From assembly GCA_019038745.1 (NCBI GenBank), contig JAHOYV010000024.1:1-64000 (forward strand): a DNA stretch of 64,000 bases, in the 5' to 3' direction. The stretch comes from Gemmatimonadales bacterium (lineage in GTDB: Bacteria > Krumholzibacteriota > Krumholzibacteriia > LZORAL124-64-63). Each line of letters starts with the position of its first letter. Within the stretch, counting starts at the first letter, position 1. Of the stretch, positions 47,855-58,662 are shown piece by piece. The notes under the pieces were generated by a model, which was not told the origin of the DNA, searched no databases, and saw only the letters and a program-made list of their open reading frames with translations. Both the position numbers and the translations under genes were made by a program.

Positions 47855-50167
47855 ATGAAAGATGAACGGCGCCGTTTCGTGGTCAACGGTATCGTACAGG
47901 GAGTCGGATTCCGCCCCTTCGTCTTCAACCTGGCCGGAAGCGAATCCCTGACTGGATTCGTGACCAACACCAGCGATGGCGTGGTCATCGAAATCGAAGG
48001 TCCCCTTGACCGGTTGGATCGATTCGCTCGACGGTTGAAAGATGAAACCCCACCGTTGGCGAAGATCGTCTCTGTAATGACCGAGTCCGTGCCCTCGACA
48101 CCCGACTCGTCCCGGTTTTTTGAAATCCTGGCTTCCGAAAATTCGCCTGGAACCAACACCATGATTCCCCCGGATGTCGCTGTTTGCTCCGACTGCCTGC
48201 GGGAAATTCGAGACGCAAACGACCGCCGCTTCGGCTATCCTTTCGCCAACTGCACCAACTGTGGACCACGCTGGACGATCATCGGACGTATTCCCTACGA
48301 TCGGCCTTACACCTCGATGGCCTCTTTCACGATGTGCCCGGCCTGCCGGGACGAATACGATGATCCGGCGAATCGCCGGTTTCACGCCCAGCCCAATGCC
48401 TGTCCCGAGTGCGGTCCCCGGGTGTGGTTGTCCGCCGGGGACGGTCGGGAAATCGCCGAACCTGTTGCCGCCGCCGCTACCTTGCTGGCAGAGGGCAGGA
48501 TCCTGGCCGTCAAAGGCCTGGGAGGTTTTCACCTTGCAGTGCGTGCCGACGACGAGACCGCCGTCCTGCGCCTGCGTGAACGCAAAAACCGCGAAGCCAA
48601 ACCGTTGGCGGTGATGGTTGGTCGCAATCTTCCTCTTCACGTCGATCCTGCCGAACAGGAACTCCTGGTTTCTTCTTCTTCTCCGATCGTGTTGGTGGAT
48701 CGGAAATCACTGGGTCCCTCGGGTTCCATCGCCGGCTCGGTGGCCCCCGAACATAACCGCCTCGGTCTCCTGTCGCCCTACACGCCACTGCATCATTTAC
48801 TGCTGGACGAACTGGCCGGGCACGGCATCAACGCCCTGGTCATGACCAGCGGAAACGCCGGTGATGAACCCATTTGCCTGGGCAATGACGAAGCCCTGGA
48901 GCGACTGGCCGGGATCGCGGACTACTGGCTTCTGCACGACCGGGACATCCTGCGCCGCGCCGACGATTCGGTGACGCAGATCCTTGGGAATAAATTGCAC
49001 TTCTTCCGCCGCAGCAGAGGCTATGCTCCCGTGCCCATATCCGTGCCCCAAATCCCGCCGGGGCCACCTGTCCTGGCGGTGGGGGCGGAGTTGAAGAACA
49101 CCGTCTGCCTGCTGAAAAATAATCAAGCCTTCCTCAGCCCCCACATCGGAGATCTGGAAAACCTGAAGACGTACGAGTTCTTCACCGAAACCGTGGCCAC
49201 CCTGCAGCAGGTCTTGGAGTGTGAGCCGAAAGTAGTGGCTCATGATCTGCATCCCGGCTACTTCAGCACCCGCTGGGCCAAAGAATGGGCAGAGGAACAG
49301 GCTGATAAGCCTGATGGTGGGAAACTCATCGGAGTGCAGCATCATCACGCGCACCTGGTCGCGGTTCTGGCCGAACGCGGTATTCCTGGACCGGCGATCG
49401 GCCTGATCCTGGACGGGACAGGCTACGGCTCCGATGGTCTGATCTGGGGTGGAGAGATCCTGGCCGGAGATGCGAATGGATTTGAACGGTTGGGACACTT
49501 CGAGCCCTTCCCGCTGCCCGGAGGCGAGGCCGCCGTCAAGGCCCCTTGGCGAACCGCTGTCGGTGCGCTGCGACTCACTTTCGGAGACGACCCGAAAGTT
49601 TGGCCGAAGATACAGTTTCTCTCTGATCATGAGACTGGGCCGATACTGGAGATGCTGGACCGGGAGATCAACTGCCCGTTGACCACAAGTTGCGGAAGAC
49701 TCTTCGACACGGTTGCAGCGCTGACCGGCCATTGGCCGGAGATCAAATACGAGGCGCAGGCTGCCATCGAGTTTATGGCCTTGACCACTCCTGAAGAGGT
49801 GGCCCGTGCCGAAGTCTGGTCCGTACCGTTCGAGGCGGCCGCCCCGTCCATCATCCTGCCCATCACGCCGTTCATCAGGGCCGCCACCGAAGATCTGCTT
49901 TCCGGCGCATCCCCCAGCCTGGTCAGCGCCCGCTTCCACGCTACCCTGATCGATCTGCTGGCCCGGGCTGCTCGGGAAGCCTCTGTCCGATCGGGCTTGA
50001 CGGATGTGGTCCTGGGCGGGGGCGTTTTCCAGAATGAGATTCTCCTGGCCGGACTGATGGATTCCCTTTCCGAGTCGGAGTTACGACCCTTGCGACCGAT
50101 TTCGGCACCGGCTGGAGATGGGGCCATTGCCTTGGGACAGGCGATAATCGCCCGCGCCCAGTTGTGA
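47855..50167 (+). CDS. hypF: Carbamoyltransferase HypF
   Basis: GIVQGVGFRPFVFNLA acylphosphatase; CSDCLREI...CTNCGPR zinc fingers; VQHHHAHLVAVLAE. Confidence 0.97.
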   Translation: MKDERRRFVVNGIVQGVGFRPFVFNLAGSESLTGFVTNTSDGVVIEIEGPLDRLDRFARRLKDETPPLAKIVSVMTESVPSTPDSSRFFEILASENSPGTNTMIPPDVAVCSDCLREIRDANDRRFGYPFANCTNCGPRWTIIGRIPYDRPYTSMASFTMCPACRDEYDDPANRRFHAQPNACPECGPRVWLSAGDGREIAEPVAAAATLLAEGRILAVKGLGGFHLAVRADDETAVLRLRERKNREAKPLAVMVGRNLPLHVDPAEQELLVSSSSPIVLVDRKSLGPSGSIAGSVAPEHNRLGLLSPYTPLHHLLLDELAGHGINALVMTSGNAGDEPICLGNDEALERLAGIADYWLLHDRDILRRADDSVTQILGNKLHFFRRSRGYAPVPISVPQIPPGPPVLAVGAELKNTVCLLKNNQAFLSPHIGDLENLKTYEFFTETVATLQQVLECEPKVVAHDLHPGYFSTRWAKEWAEEQADKPDGGKLIGVQHHHAHLVAVLAERGIPGPAIGLILDGTGYGSDGLIWGGEILAGDANGFERLGHFEPFPLPGGEAAVKAPWRTAVGALRLTFGDDPKVWPKIQFLSDHETGPILEMLDREINCPLTTSCGRLFDTVAALTGHWPEIKYEAQAAIEFMALTTPEEVARAEVWSVPFEAAAPSIILPITPFIRAATEDLLSGASPSLVSARFHATLIDLLARAAREASVRSGLTDVVLGGGVFQNEILLAGLMDSLSESELRPLRPISAPAGDGAIALGQAIIARAQL

Positions 50168-50267
50168 AAACCCGGTTTGCCGAACTCATCGACCGGTAGA
50201 CTTCGCCCGACCAATGTTTATCTTTGCCAGGGCAACCAGAATTGAATTTCCCTCCGAAGGAGCACCT

Positions 50268-50591
50268 ATGTGCTTGGCCATTCCAGGAAAAGTGATCGAG
50301 AAGTATGAAGACAACGGCCTGCCCATGGGTGTGATCGACTTCTCCGGCACTCGCAACACAGCTTGTTTATCCTACACCCCTGAGGCCGCGGTCGGCCATT
50401 ACGTCATCGTTCACGCCGGGTTCGCTCTTCAGATCCTCAACGAGGAAGAAGCCCTTGCCTCGTTGCGGGAACTGACCCGCCTTTCTGCATTCATGGAAGC
50501 GGATGCGGAGGAGAAAGCGGTTGCAGAGGAGAAAGCGATTGCCGACGACGATTCCAGGCCGGATTCCGAAACCAAAAGCAGGGAAAAGTAG
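50268..50591 (+). CDS. hypC: HypC/HybG family chaperone with extended charged tail
   Basis: [62 protein letters not shown]. Confidence 0.95.
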   Translation: MCLAIPGKVIEKYEDNGLPMGVIDFSGTRNTACLSYTPEAAVGHYVIVHAGFALQILNEEEALASLRELTRLSAFMEADAEEKAVAEEKAIADDDSRPDSETKSREK

Positions 50592-51685
50592 TGAAGTTCC
50601 TCGACGAATTCCGCGACCCCGAATTGGCCCGCGGTCTACTGGCGAAAATATCCAGCACCGTTACCCGGCCCTGGACCATCATGGAGATCTGCGGAGGACA
50701 AACGCATTCGATCATGCGCCATGGGATCGACCAACTGCTCCCTCCGGAGATAACTCTTGTGCACGGACCCGGTTGTCCGGTGTGCGTAACTCCACTGGAA
50801 ACCATCGACCGCGCCCTGGCCATCGCCGAAATTTCCGATCTCATTTTCACATCCTTCGGCGACATGCTGCGCGTCCCCGGCAGCCGGGATGACCTGTTCC
50901 GCGTCAAAAGCCGCGGCGGCGACGTGCGTATGGTCTACTCTCCGCTTGAGGCGCTGAAATTGGCCCGGGGAAATCCCAACCGTGAAGTGGTTTTTCTGGC
51001 CGTCGGCTTCGAGACCACGGCACCGGGCAATGCTATGGCCTTGAAGCAGGCCGTGGCCGAGGGGCTATCCAACTTCAGTCAGATAGTGAGCCACGTGCTG
51101 GTGCCACCCGCCATGGAAGCAATCCTCGGCTCGGCGACCAACCAAGTGCAGGGTTTCCTGGCCGCTGGCCATGTCTGCTCGATCATGGGTTGGGAAGAAT
51201 ACGAACCCATCGCGGCCAAATACCGCGTGCCCATCGTTCCTACCGGATTCGAGCCGGTGGACATCCTGGATGGGATCCTCAAGACCGTACAATTGCTGGA
51301 AGCGGATGACCCGGGAGTACACAACCGTTATCTGCGGGTCGTTCGACAACAAGGCAATCCCGCCGCCCGGGCGGTTGTCGACGAGGTTTACAGCCTGTGC
51401 GACCGCAAGTGGCGCGGCATCGGCCTTATCCCCGGCAGCGGTTTGGCCATACGCGACGAACTGGCTGCCTTCGATGCCGAAAAAAAGTTCGCCGTGGGTC
51501 ACATCAAAACCCAAGAATCCGAAATCTGCATCAGTGGTGAGATCATGCAGGGATTGAAAAAGCCGGACGAGTGCCCCGCCTTCGGGCGAGAGTGCACACC
51601 CTTGAATCCCCTGGGCGCGACCATGGTTTCCAGCGAGGGCGCCTGCGCGGCGTATCACAAGTATTCCAGAAAGGGTTTGCTGTGA
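50591..51685 (+). CDS. hypD: Hydrogenase formation protein HypD
   Basis: [41 protein letters not shown]. Confidence 0.97.
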   Translation: MKFLDEFRDPELARGLLAKISSTVTRPWTIMEICGGQTHSIMRHGIDQLLPPEITLVHGPGCPVCVTPLETIDRALAIAEISDLIFTSFGDMLRVPGSRDDLFRVKSRGGDVRMVYSPLEALKLARGNPNREVVFLAVGFETTAPGNAMALKQAVAEGLSNFSQIVSHVLVPPAMEAILGSATNQVQGFLAAGHVCSIMGWEEYEPIAAKYRVPIVPTGFEPVDILDGILKTVQLLEADDPGVHNRYLRVVRQQGNPAARAVVDEVYSLCDRKWRGIGLIPGSGLAIRDELAAFDAEKKFAVGHIKTQESEICISGEIMQGLKKPDECPAFGRECTPLNPLGATMVSSEGACAAYHKYSRKGLL

Positions 51686-52770
51686 GTCAGAACCGCCGGG
51701 ACATTCTGGACATTCGAGACATTGCCAACCCCGCGAATCTGTCCTGCCCCCTGCCGCTGCTGGACCACGACACGGTACAGCTTGCGCATGGAGCCGGCGG
51801 TCGTCTTTCGGCGGACCTGATTGAGAAATTGATCCTACCCCGATTTTCCAGCAAAGAGCTGGACCCGCTGGAGGACCAGGCCGTCCTGGATCTACCCCCA
51901 GGGAAATTGGCATTCTCGACCGACACCTTCGTTGTCGACCCCCTCTTTTTTCCAGGCGGGGACATCGGGGACCTGGCCATCAACGGCACCGTGAACGACG
52001 TGGCCATGAGCGGCGCAGAAGTGATCGCCCTGAGTGTGGGATTTGTGCTGGAAGAAGGCCTCCCCCTGAGCGACCTGCACCGCGTGCTTTGCTCGATGCA
52101 AAAGGCCGCCGCCAGGGCCGGCGTGAAGATCGTGACCGGGGACACCAAAGTGGTCGGCCGCGGACAGTGCGACCGAATCTTCATCAATACCTCCGGCTTG
52201 GGTGTCGTACCTGAAGGTATCCGATTATCAGCTTCCGCACTGAAGCCCGGCGATCGGATCATCCTGAGCGGAACCCTGGCTGATCACGGCATGGCGGTGA
52301 TGACCGTCCGGGAAGGACTGTCCTTCCAGTCAACCGTCAGTAGCGACACGGCCCCTCTTAACGGACTGGCCCGCGTCATCCTGGATGCCTGTCCAGAGAC
52401 ACGAACCATGCGCGATCCCACTCGAGGCGGAGCTGCCACGACCCTGAACGAATTCGCCACCGCCAGCCAAGTCGGCATCAAACTGGATGAAGCTGCCATC
52501 CCGGTACGGCCGGAAGTCCAAGGCGCCTGCGAGATCCTGGGCATTGACCCCCTCTATGTGGCCAACGAAGGCAAACTGATCTGCATCATACCAGCCGAAG
52601 CGGCCGACCGTGTGTTATCCGCCATGCATAACCACGAAGCAGGCAGGGAGGCAGTAATACTGGGGGACGTGGTCGCCGAACACCCGGGCCTGGTGACCCT
52701 GCGCACGAGTCTCGGTGTCGAAAGAATTTTGGACATGCCCATCGGTGAACAACTGCCAAGGATCTGCTGA
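51682..52770 (+). CDS. hypE: Hydrogenase expression/formation protein HypE
   Basis: [50 protein letters not shown]-terminus PRIC*. GTG start overlaps the hypD stop. Confidence 0.96.
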   Translation: MSQNRRDILDIRDIANPANLSCPLPLLDHDTVQLAHGAGGRLSADLIEKLILPRFSSKELDPLEDQAVLDLPPGKLAFSTDTFVVDPLFFPGGDIGDLAINGTVNDVAMSGAEVIALSVGFVLEEGLPLSDLHRVLCSMQKAAARAGVKIVTGDTKVVGRGQCDRIFINTSGLGVVPEGIRLSASALKPGDRIILSGTLADHGMAVMTVREGLSFQSTVSSDTAPLNGLARVILDACPETRTMRDPTRGGAATTLNEFATASQVGIKLDEAAIPVRPEVQGACEILGIDPLYVANEGKLICIIPAEAADRVLSAMHNHEAGREAVILGDVVAEHPGLVTLRTSLGVERILDMPIGEQLPRIC

Positions 52771-52921
52771 ACTCAGCACAGATTTAAGGTCGGATAATGG
52801 GTGACGATCGCGGGCCGAAACCAGCCTTATTCCCCACATCGGTGTTCCCCCGGGGGAAGAAATCATTGCTGGTTAGTTCGACCTTTCAATGCTCGCCCGG
52901 ATCCAATGATAGGCAACATGA

Positions 52922-54847
52922 TCAAACGATTTTTGTCGCTTCAGCCTGCAACCGGTCGGCCACTATCGAAGCCCAATCCTGTTCCGTCATTTCCTTTTCA
53001 CCGGGCAGAGGGATTTCTTTTGTTGTGATGAACAGGTCCAGGGTGCCGGTCATTAAGCCGGCCCCATCCCGAGCCTGAGTCAGGATTCGCTCCTTCAGAA
53101 TTCGGGCCCCGATCGTATCCGCACTCGCTACAACCAGGATGACCGCCTCATCGCCCCGATTTCGATTCCCCGGGGCCGGCAGGACCAAATCGCGGCCAGG
53201 CAAGGTGCAGCTATTGACCAGGTTGATAACCTGTTCAACATACTTCCACTGGAACGGCAACAACGGTTTGCCCCCGTTTCCGGTCACCCGGATTTGTAAT
53301 TGCATCAGGCTACCCTGCTCCCGCACGGCCGGCTCTATCTTCTGCAGGAATGTCACCAGGGAATAAACCGGGATCGTAAAGCAGAACGTGGCCCCTTCGC
53401 CCGGTTCGCTGTCCACCCAGATGCGTCCACCGTGCAATTCAACCAGTTGCCGACTGATGAAAAGACCCAGCCCCAAACCCTTGCGACTTTGTTCCACCTG
53501 CCCTTCGGCCCGACCTTTGATCTGATATAAATGATCAAAGATGTGCTGCTGATCCTCCTGCTTGATACCCGGACCGTCGTCAACCACGGAAACCTTCAGA
53601 TAGCGGTCGTCCTGCGGATTGGTTTGGGCCTTGATAGTAATCCTGGGTGACTTGCCCGCGTATTTGACCGCATTGCCAACCAGGTTGACGAGGGTCTGGC
53701 GCACCCGGTTGACATCCGCAAAGGCCGGCGGCAGGCCCGAGGGAATCTCCATCTCGATGGTTGCGCCATCCACCCGATAGATCGACTGCACCTCGGAGAC
53801 GGCCTCGACTGCCACAGTCTCCAACTCCAAATGCTCAGGAGAAACCACCAGCTTACCGCTGTCCGAACGGGTGGCTTCCAACAGATCCTCTATCATTTTT
53901 TCCAGGTGGCGGCAATTGCGCATGACTGTCCGGAGATGTTTCAGCTGGTCTGAGGACAGGTCTCCATCGAATCCGTCCAGCATCAACGAGATATACTGGT
54001 ACACGACCGTCAGGGGAGTGCGCAACTCATGCGAAACATGCGACAGGAACTGATCTTTGATCATTAACTGTCTGGTGCGAGTCTCATCCAGTTCGCGCAG
54101 AACTTCCTTGTGCTGGGTGATATCCCGCAGTGCCGCCAAGTGACTCGGGCGACCGTACCACTCGATGGGTACAAGGTTCATTTCCGCCACCACCCGGGAT
54201 TTGTCTGGCCGAACGATTTGCAATTCCGAAACGGTTTCGCCCAGATCCAGACCCAGCGAATCCGCATCCAGGGACTCGACCTCCCGACCAAAAAGCCTAA
54301 CAGCTGCGGGGTTCTGGAAAACTATGTTGTTCTTCTCGTTCAGGATCAGAATCGCGTCCGGTGCCCGCTCAATAATCATCCTGGAGCGTTCTTCACTCCG
54401 GTCAAGGGCCTCGGTCCGCAGCTCCAACATGCGCATCAACTGGAACCGCTCCAGGGAATAACGAATGGCTCGGCTCAGAATGTAAACGTCAAGATCCGAG
54501 ATGTTGAGGTAATCCTGAGCTCCCTTGTTCAAAGCCGGGAGAACCACTTCCTGGTCGTGGGACCCCGTCAGGATGAGGATCGCGGCGTCAGGATAACAGG
54601 CCTTGGCTGAGGTTAACGCGTCCAAACCGTTGGAATCCGGCAGATCAAGCGCCAGCAGGATCACGTCGAAGCGTTTATCCCGCCCCAGTTTTTTGCAATC
54701 CATCAGTGAAGAGGCTATCGATACTTCAGCTTGCAAACCCATTGTGTGATCCTGGGCTGCCTCGACCAGAAGCCCACCTATGAGATCGACTTCCCTCGGG
54801 TCGTCACTTAAAACCAGGATTTGGAGCTTTTCCATAAGTTCATTCAT
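52922..54847 (-). CDS. Sensor histidine kinase: N-terminal receiver, PAS, HisKA, HATPase_c, extra C-terminal domain
   Basis: Receiver LALDLPDSNGLDALT; PAS SRMIIERAPDAILILNEKNNIVFQNPAAVRLFG; FLSHVSHELRTPLTVVYQYISLM; VSVVDDGPGIKQED; GLGLGLFISRQLVELHGGRIWVDSEPGEGATFCFTIP. Confidence 0.93.
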   Translation of the reverse strand: MNELMEKLQILVLSDDPREVDLIGGLLVEAAQDHTMGLQAEVSIASSLMDCKKLGRDKRFDVILLALDLPDSNGLDALTSAKACYPDAAILILTGSHDQEVVLPALNKGAQDYLNISDLDVYILSRAIRYSLERFQLMRMLELRTEALDRSEERSRMIIERAPDAILILNEKNNIVFQNPAAVRLFGREVESLDADSLGLDLGETVSELQIVRPDKSRVVAEMNLVPIEWYGRPSHLAALRDITQHKEVLRELDETRTRQLMIKDQFLSHVSHELRTPLTVVYQYISLMLDGFDGDLSSDQLKHLRTVMRNCRHLEKMIEDLLEATRSDSGKLVVSPEHLELETVAVEAVSEVQSIYRVDGATIEMEIPSGLPPAFADVNRVRQTLVNLVGNAVKYAGKSPRITIKAQTNPQDDRYLKVSVVDDGPGIKQEDQQHIFDHLYQIKGRAEGQVEQSRKGLGLGLFISRQLVELHGGRIWVDSEPGEGATFCFTIPVYSLVTFLQKIEPAVREQGSLMQLQIRVTGNGGKPLLPFQWKYVEQVINLVNSCTLPGRDLVLPAPGNRNRGDEAVILVVASADTIGARILKERILTQARDGAGLMTGTLDLFITTKEIPLPGEKEMTEQDWASIVADRLQAEATKIV

Positions 54848-55156
54848 TCTCTTTCAATAGGGCGGCAACCGATCCGCTGAACGGTTTCCCAACTATTTTG
54901 CCCTTCCGTCCAAAATAGGGCCAGAAAAACTTCGCGCTCTTGCATCTGAATCGATGTCGGCCGCTCCCTTCTCGGCAACAAGGGGCAAACATCCGGACCA
55001 AACATCCGGACCAAACCCCATGGAAAATAGGGTTTTCTGTAAGTTCCCCTAAAGACAAACCCTTGGTTGACGATGAAATTGTATTACCAACCTGGGAGGA
55101 CAAAATCGGAATAATGGCCCTGATCCAAAATTTTTCCCGGCATTCGAGGAAGTGGA

Positions 55157-55552
55157 ATGGATCCACAAGCAAAAATTCTTTTGGCCGATGACGACCATGA
55201 TATCCTGGAGTCGGTGCGTCTTCGACTTCGAGCCAACAACTACGAAGTGCTGACCGCCAGCGATGGAATCGAGGCGACCCGCCTGGCCAAGACTGCGCAT
55301 CCCGACCTGGTTCTGCTGGATATCAACATGCCCGGCGGCAACGGACACGTTGTGGCCCAACGCATCAAAAGCGACCCGGCTACTATTTCCACTCCCATCA
55401 TTTTCCTCACCGCCAGTACCAGCACTGTCGATTATGAGGCCGCCCGGGAAGCGGGAGTGGAGAAATTCATCATCAAGCCCTTTGCCCCCGAGGAACTGCT
55501 GTTGGCAATGGAAGAACTTCTCGAGCGCGGTCGCCTACAGTCGATCTCATAA
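55157..55552 (+). CDS. Stand-alone response-regulator receiver protein
   Basis: KILLADDDHDILESVRLRL...PDLVLLDINMPGGNG...PIIFLTAST...FIIKPFAPEELL. Confidence 0.95.
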   Translation: MDPQAKILLADDDHDILESVRLRLRANNYEVLTASDGIEATRLAKTAHPDLVLLDINMPGGNGHVVAQRIKSDPATISTPIIFLTASTSTVDYEAAREAGVEKFIIKPFAPEELLLAMEELLERGRLQSIS

Positions 55553-55585
55553 TCCTGGTTTGATTCACCGCAACCTATCGCCATA

Positions 55586-57043
55586 ATGACCGTACATGCG
55601 GTGCCCTGTCCCGTCCGGGGTCCATTTTCGGCCGGGATTTCATTTACCACCGGATTTGTCGTGCCAATAAACTTCATTCTTAAATTCACAGGCATCCGCA
55701 GGGAGGAAACCGGAGCAGCCCTTCTTTCCAGTTTGCTGTTCTTCGTCATTCTCTGCGGTTACTACATGGTGCGATCCCTACGCGAGGAGATGGGACTGGC
55801 CGGGGGAGTCCGCAACCTGCCTTGGCTTTACCTGGCCAACCTAGGCGTTATGCTGGCCCTGGCTCCGGTTTTTGGAGCCGTGGCCACCCGCTGGGCTCGG
55901 CGTACTTTCGTTCCGGGAATTTTTCTCTTCTTCATGAGCAACATGCTTGTTTTCTTCATTCTCATGAAAACACTGCCCGAGAGCGCAGACATCCTGCTGG
56001 GCCGCGTTTTTTACATTTGGATCAGCGTATACAACATGTGGGCTGTCTCATTGTTCTGGGCCTTCATGGCCGATGGTTTCGGATTGGAGCGAAGCAAACG
56101 GCTATTCGGATTCATCGCCGTGGGCGGTACCGCAGGAGCAATCCTCGGTGCAGGTTTTACCGCCTTGCTGGTCGACGTCGTGGGCCGGGCGAACATCATC
56201 CTGGTCTCGGCGGTTTTCATGTTGATCGCGGCTGTGATCTTCCGACGACTGGGATTGTTGCTGGGTCTGACCCGGGGATCGGCCACGACGGACTCTGCAC
56301 CCAAAGCCGGGCCATCCCCCGACCGCGGAAGCGCCCTTAGCGGCATCAAGGAATTCTTGGGTTCACGCTATCTTTTGGCCATCGGACTTTACCTTTTCCT
56401 GTTCACCCTGGCCTCGACCTTCCTGTACTTCGAACAGGCGGAGATCGTTGATGCCGCTGCGGCGACCCGCGAGGCCAAGACAAGGATTTTCGCAAGCATC
56501 GACTTGTGGGTAAACATCCTCACCCTTTTCGCACAGATCTTCCTGACCGGCCGCCTGATCGCAACCTGGGGCGTGGGACGCGTACTGCTCATCCTGCCGG
56601 CCATCACCTTGATCGGGTTCACTACCCTGGGCTTGGCCCCCATCCTGCCGGTGCTTGTGGTCTTTCAGGTTTTGCGCAGGGCGGGCAACTATGCCCTGGC
56701 CAAGCCGGCCCGGGAAACCCTGTACACGATCCTGGACCGGGATCAGAAGTACAAGGCCAAGTCGTTCATCGACACCTTCGTGTACCGGGGCGGAGACATG
56801 CTTGGAGCGTCGGCCTTCGCCGCCCTGGGCAGTCTGGGTATCGGTCTCTCCGGCATAGCGTTTGTGGCCGCGCCTCCGGCCTTACTGTGGGGCGCCGTGG
56901 GACTCTTTCTCGGCAGAAAACAAAATCAACTGGCAGCATCGACCATTTACCAGGATCATTCGTTTAAACGCCCTGGCGGGATCGCAAAATCGAATATTGA
57001 TCCGGGCCAACAAGGAGAATCAAATGAGTCAAAGCAGACGTGA
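55586..57043 (+). CDS. NTP/NDP exchange transporter-like MFS protein
   Basis: ALLSSLLFFVILCGYYMVRSLREEMGLAGGV, FGFIAVGGTAGAILGAGFTALLV; about 12 TM pattern. Confidence 0.8.
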   Translation: MTVHAVPCPVRGPFSAGISFTTGFVVPINFILKFTGIRREETGAALLSSLLFFVILCGYYMVRSLREEMGLAGGVRNLPWLYLANLGVMLALAPVFGAVATRWARRTFVPGIFLFFMSNMLVFFILMKTLPESADILLGRVFYIWISVYNMWAVSLFWAFMADGFGLERSKRLFGFIAVGGTAGAILGAGFTALLVDVVGRANIILVSAVFMLIAAVIFRRLGLLLGLTRGSATTDSAPKAGPSPDRGSALSGIKEFLGSRYLLAIGLYLFLFTLASTFLYFEQAEIVDAAAATREAKTRIFASIDLWVNILTLFAQIFLTGRLIATWGVGRVLLILPAITLIGFTTLGLAPILPVLVVFQVLRRAGNYALAKPARETLYTILDRDQKYKAKSFIDTFVYRGGDMLGASAFAALGSLGIGLSGIAFVAAPPALLWGAVGLFLGRKQNQLAASTIYQDHSFKRPGGIAKSNIDPGQQGESNESKQT

Positions 57044-58166
57044 TTTCGTAAAGACCGCCGCCATCGGCGGAGCGGCTCTCGGCTTGGCCACTCACCCGGG
57101 CTGCGCAACCCTGGGCAAAATGCTGGGCGGGTGCAAAAATCAGAAAGTTCTCATCCTGGGGGGCACCTCCTTCCTGGGCCCTGCCATCGTAAACAAGGCA
57201 CTGGAGAACGGACACGAAATTTCACTCTTCAATCGCGGCCGAACCAACACCCATCTCTTCCCCGAGTTGGAAAAGCTTGTCGGCGATCGGGACGGCGAGA
57301 TAGAAGCCCTCAAGGACCGTGACTGGGATGTCTGCATCGATACCAGCGGCTACATCCCGCACATGGTCAGGGATTCCGCCGAAATGCTCCAGGGCCACGT
57401 CGGGCAGTATATTTTCGTCTCTTCTGTTTCGGTGTACGCCGACTTCAAATTCCGGGGACTGAACGAAGACTCCGCGGTTGGAACGCTCACTCCCGAAGAG
57501 ATCGATTCTGCCAAAACCATGCGCGACATCACCGGCGCAAATTACGGTCCCCTGAAGGCGCTCTGCGAGCAGGCGGCGGAAAAGGCCTTCCCCGGCCAGG
57601 CGTGCAACATCCGCCCCGGCCTGATTGTCGGGCCGATGGATCGCAGCGACCGTTTCACCTATTGGCCGGTCCGGGTACGCAAAGGCGGCGAAGTGCTGGC
57701 ACCCGGCACCCATGACACGCCGACCCAGTTGATCGACGTTCGCGACCTGGGGGAATTCATCGTTCGCTGTTTCGAAAAGGGGACCCATGGCCTGTTCAAC
57801 GCCACCACCGTACCCGAGGCCCTGACCATCGGCGGAATGTTGGACACCTGCAAGGAAGTCTCCGGCTCGGATGCCCGCTTCACCTGGGCCGATGGGGAAT
57901 TCCTGGCGGAGCACGAAGTGGCCCCCTGGAGCGACATGCCGGTGTGGGTACCCCTGGACGGCGACGATGCGGGACACCCCTATGTGAAAGTGGATCGGGC
58001 CGTGAAGGCGGGCCTGACCTTCCGACCCCTTGCCGACACGGTTCGGGCAACCTTGGATTGGTGGGATACCGAACCCGCCGAACGACGCGATGGGCCTATG
58101 CGCGCCGGGCTGACTCCCGAACGTGAGGCCGAAGTACTCAAGGCCTGGCACGAATTGCATGGGTAA
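57024..58166 (+). CDS. NAD-dependent epimerase/dehydratase with a TAT-type signal
   Basis: MSQSRRDFVKTAAIGGAALGLATHPGCA (RRDF); KVLILGGTSFLGPAIVNKALENGHEISLFNRGRT. Confidence 0.88.
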   Translation: MSQSRRDFVKTAAIGGAALGLATHPGCATLGKMLGGCKNQKVLILGGTSFLGPAIVNKALENGHEISLFNRGRTNTHLFPELEKLVGDRDGEIEALKDRDWDVCIDTSGYIPHMVRDSAEMLQGHVGQYIFVSSVSVYADFKFRGLNEDSAVGTLTPEEIDSAKTMRDITGANYGPLKALCEQAAEKAFPGQACNIRPGLIVGPMDRSDRFTYWPVRVRKGGEVLAPGTHDTPTQLIDVRDLGEFIVRCFEKGTHGLFNATTVPEALTIGGMLDTCKEVSGSDARFTWADGEFLAEHEVAPWSDMPVWVPLDGDDAGHPYVKVDRAVKAGLTFRPLADTVRATLDWWDTEPAERRDGPMRAGLTPEREAEVLKAWHELHG

Positions 58167-58169
58167 GTA

Positions 58170-58571
58170 GTGATGAAGGTCGTCATCACCTACTGCTCCG
58201 GTCCCAAGCGAAAAGACGGCGGGCTTTTGCCTGCCGTCGATCGTTATCTGAGTCGGAGGATCCGGACTCTCTATCAGGAAGCCACCGCCAGCGCAGTTGA
58301 ATTCCGTATTCTCTCGGGGGAATTCGGGCTGGTTGCCGCCGATCAACCCATTCCATGGTACGATCACCTGTTGTCGGTGGAGGAAATTGGGGAGCTCACG
58401 GAAAAGGTGGCGGCTGGTCTGACCGGCCTGAGGGCTGACACGGTGGAATACCACACCGCCGATCCGGCACTGTTTCCTGACGTTGCTCCTTATCAGGAAG
58501 TGATTGAGGCGGCTTGTCGGGTGGTGGGAATGAATCTGGAAATATTTCTATTGTTCGGTGATCCCGATTGA
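58170..58571 (+). CDS. DUF6884-like protein
   Basis: FRILSGEFGLVAADQPIPWYDHLLSVEEI. Confidence 0.55.
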   Translation: MMKVVITYCSGPKRKDGGLLPAVDRYLSRRIRTLYQEATASAVEFRILSGEFGLVAADQPIPWYDHLLSVEEIGELTEKVAAGLTGLRADTVEYHTADPALFPDVAPYQEVIEAACRVVGMNLEIFLLFGDPD

Positions 58572-58662
58572 GTGGTTCGTCAGGGGGATCAAACAGCGGC
58601 TGCGGATTAAGAACTTTTGTGGGACTTCAGAGAGCGTGCGGTAGCCGGAACAACCACCACCA

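Noticed and set aside
54985-55015. Short direct repeat aaacatccggacc x2
   Set aside because: Only two copies, no associated structure; probably local slippage.
58146-58160. TGGCACGAATTGCA resembling a sigma-54 promoter
   Set aside because: Spacing between the GG and GC elements is too short and it lies within the coding end of the epimerase gene.
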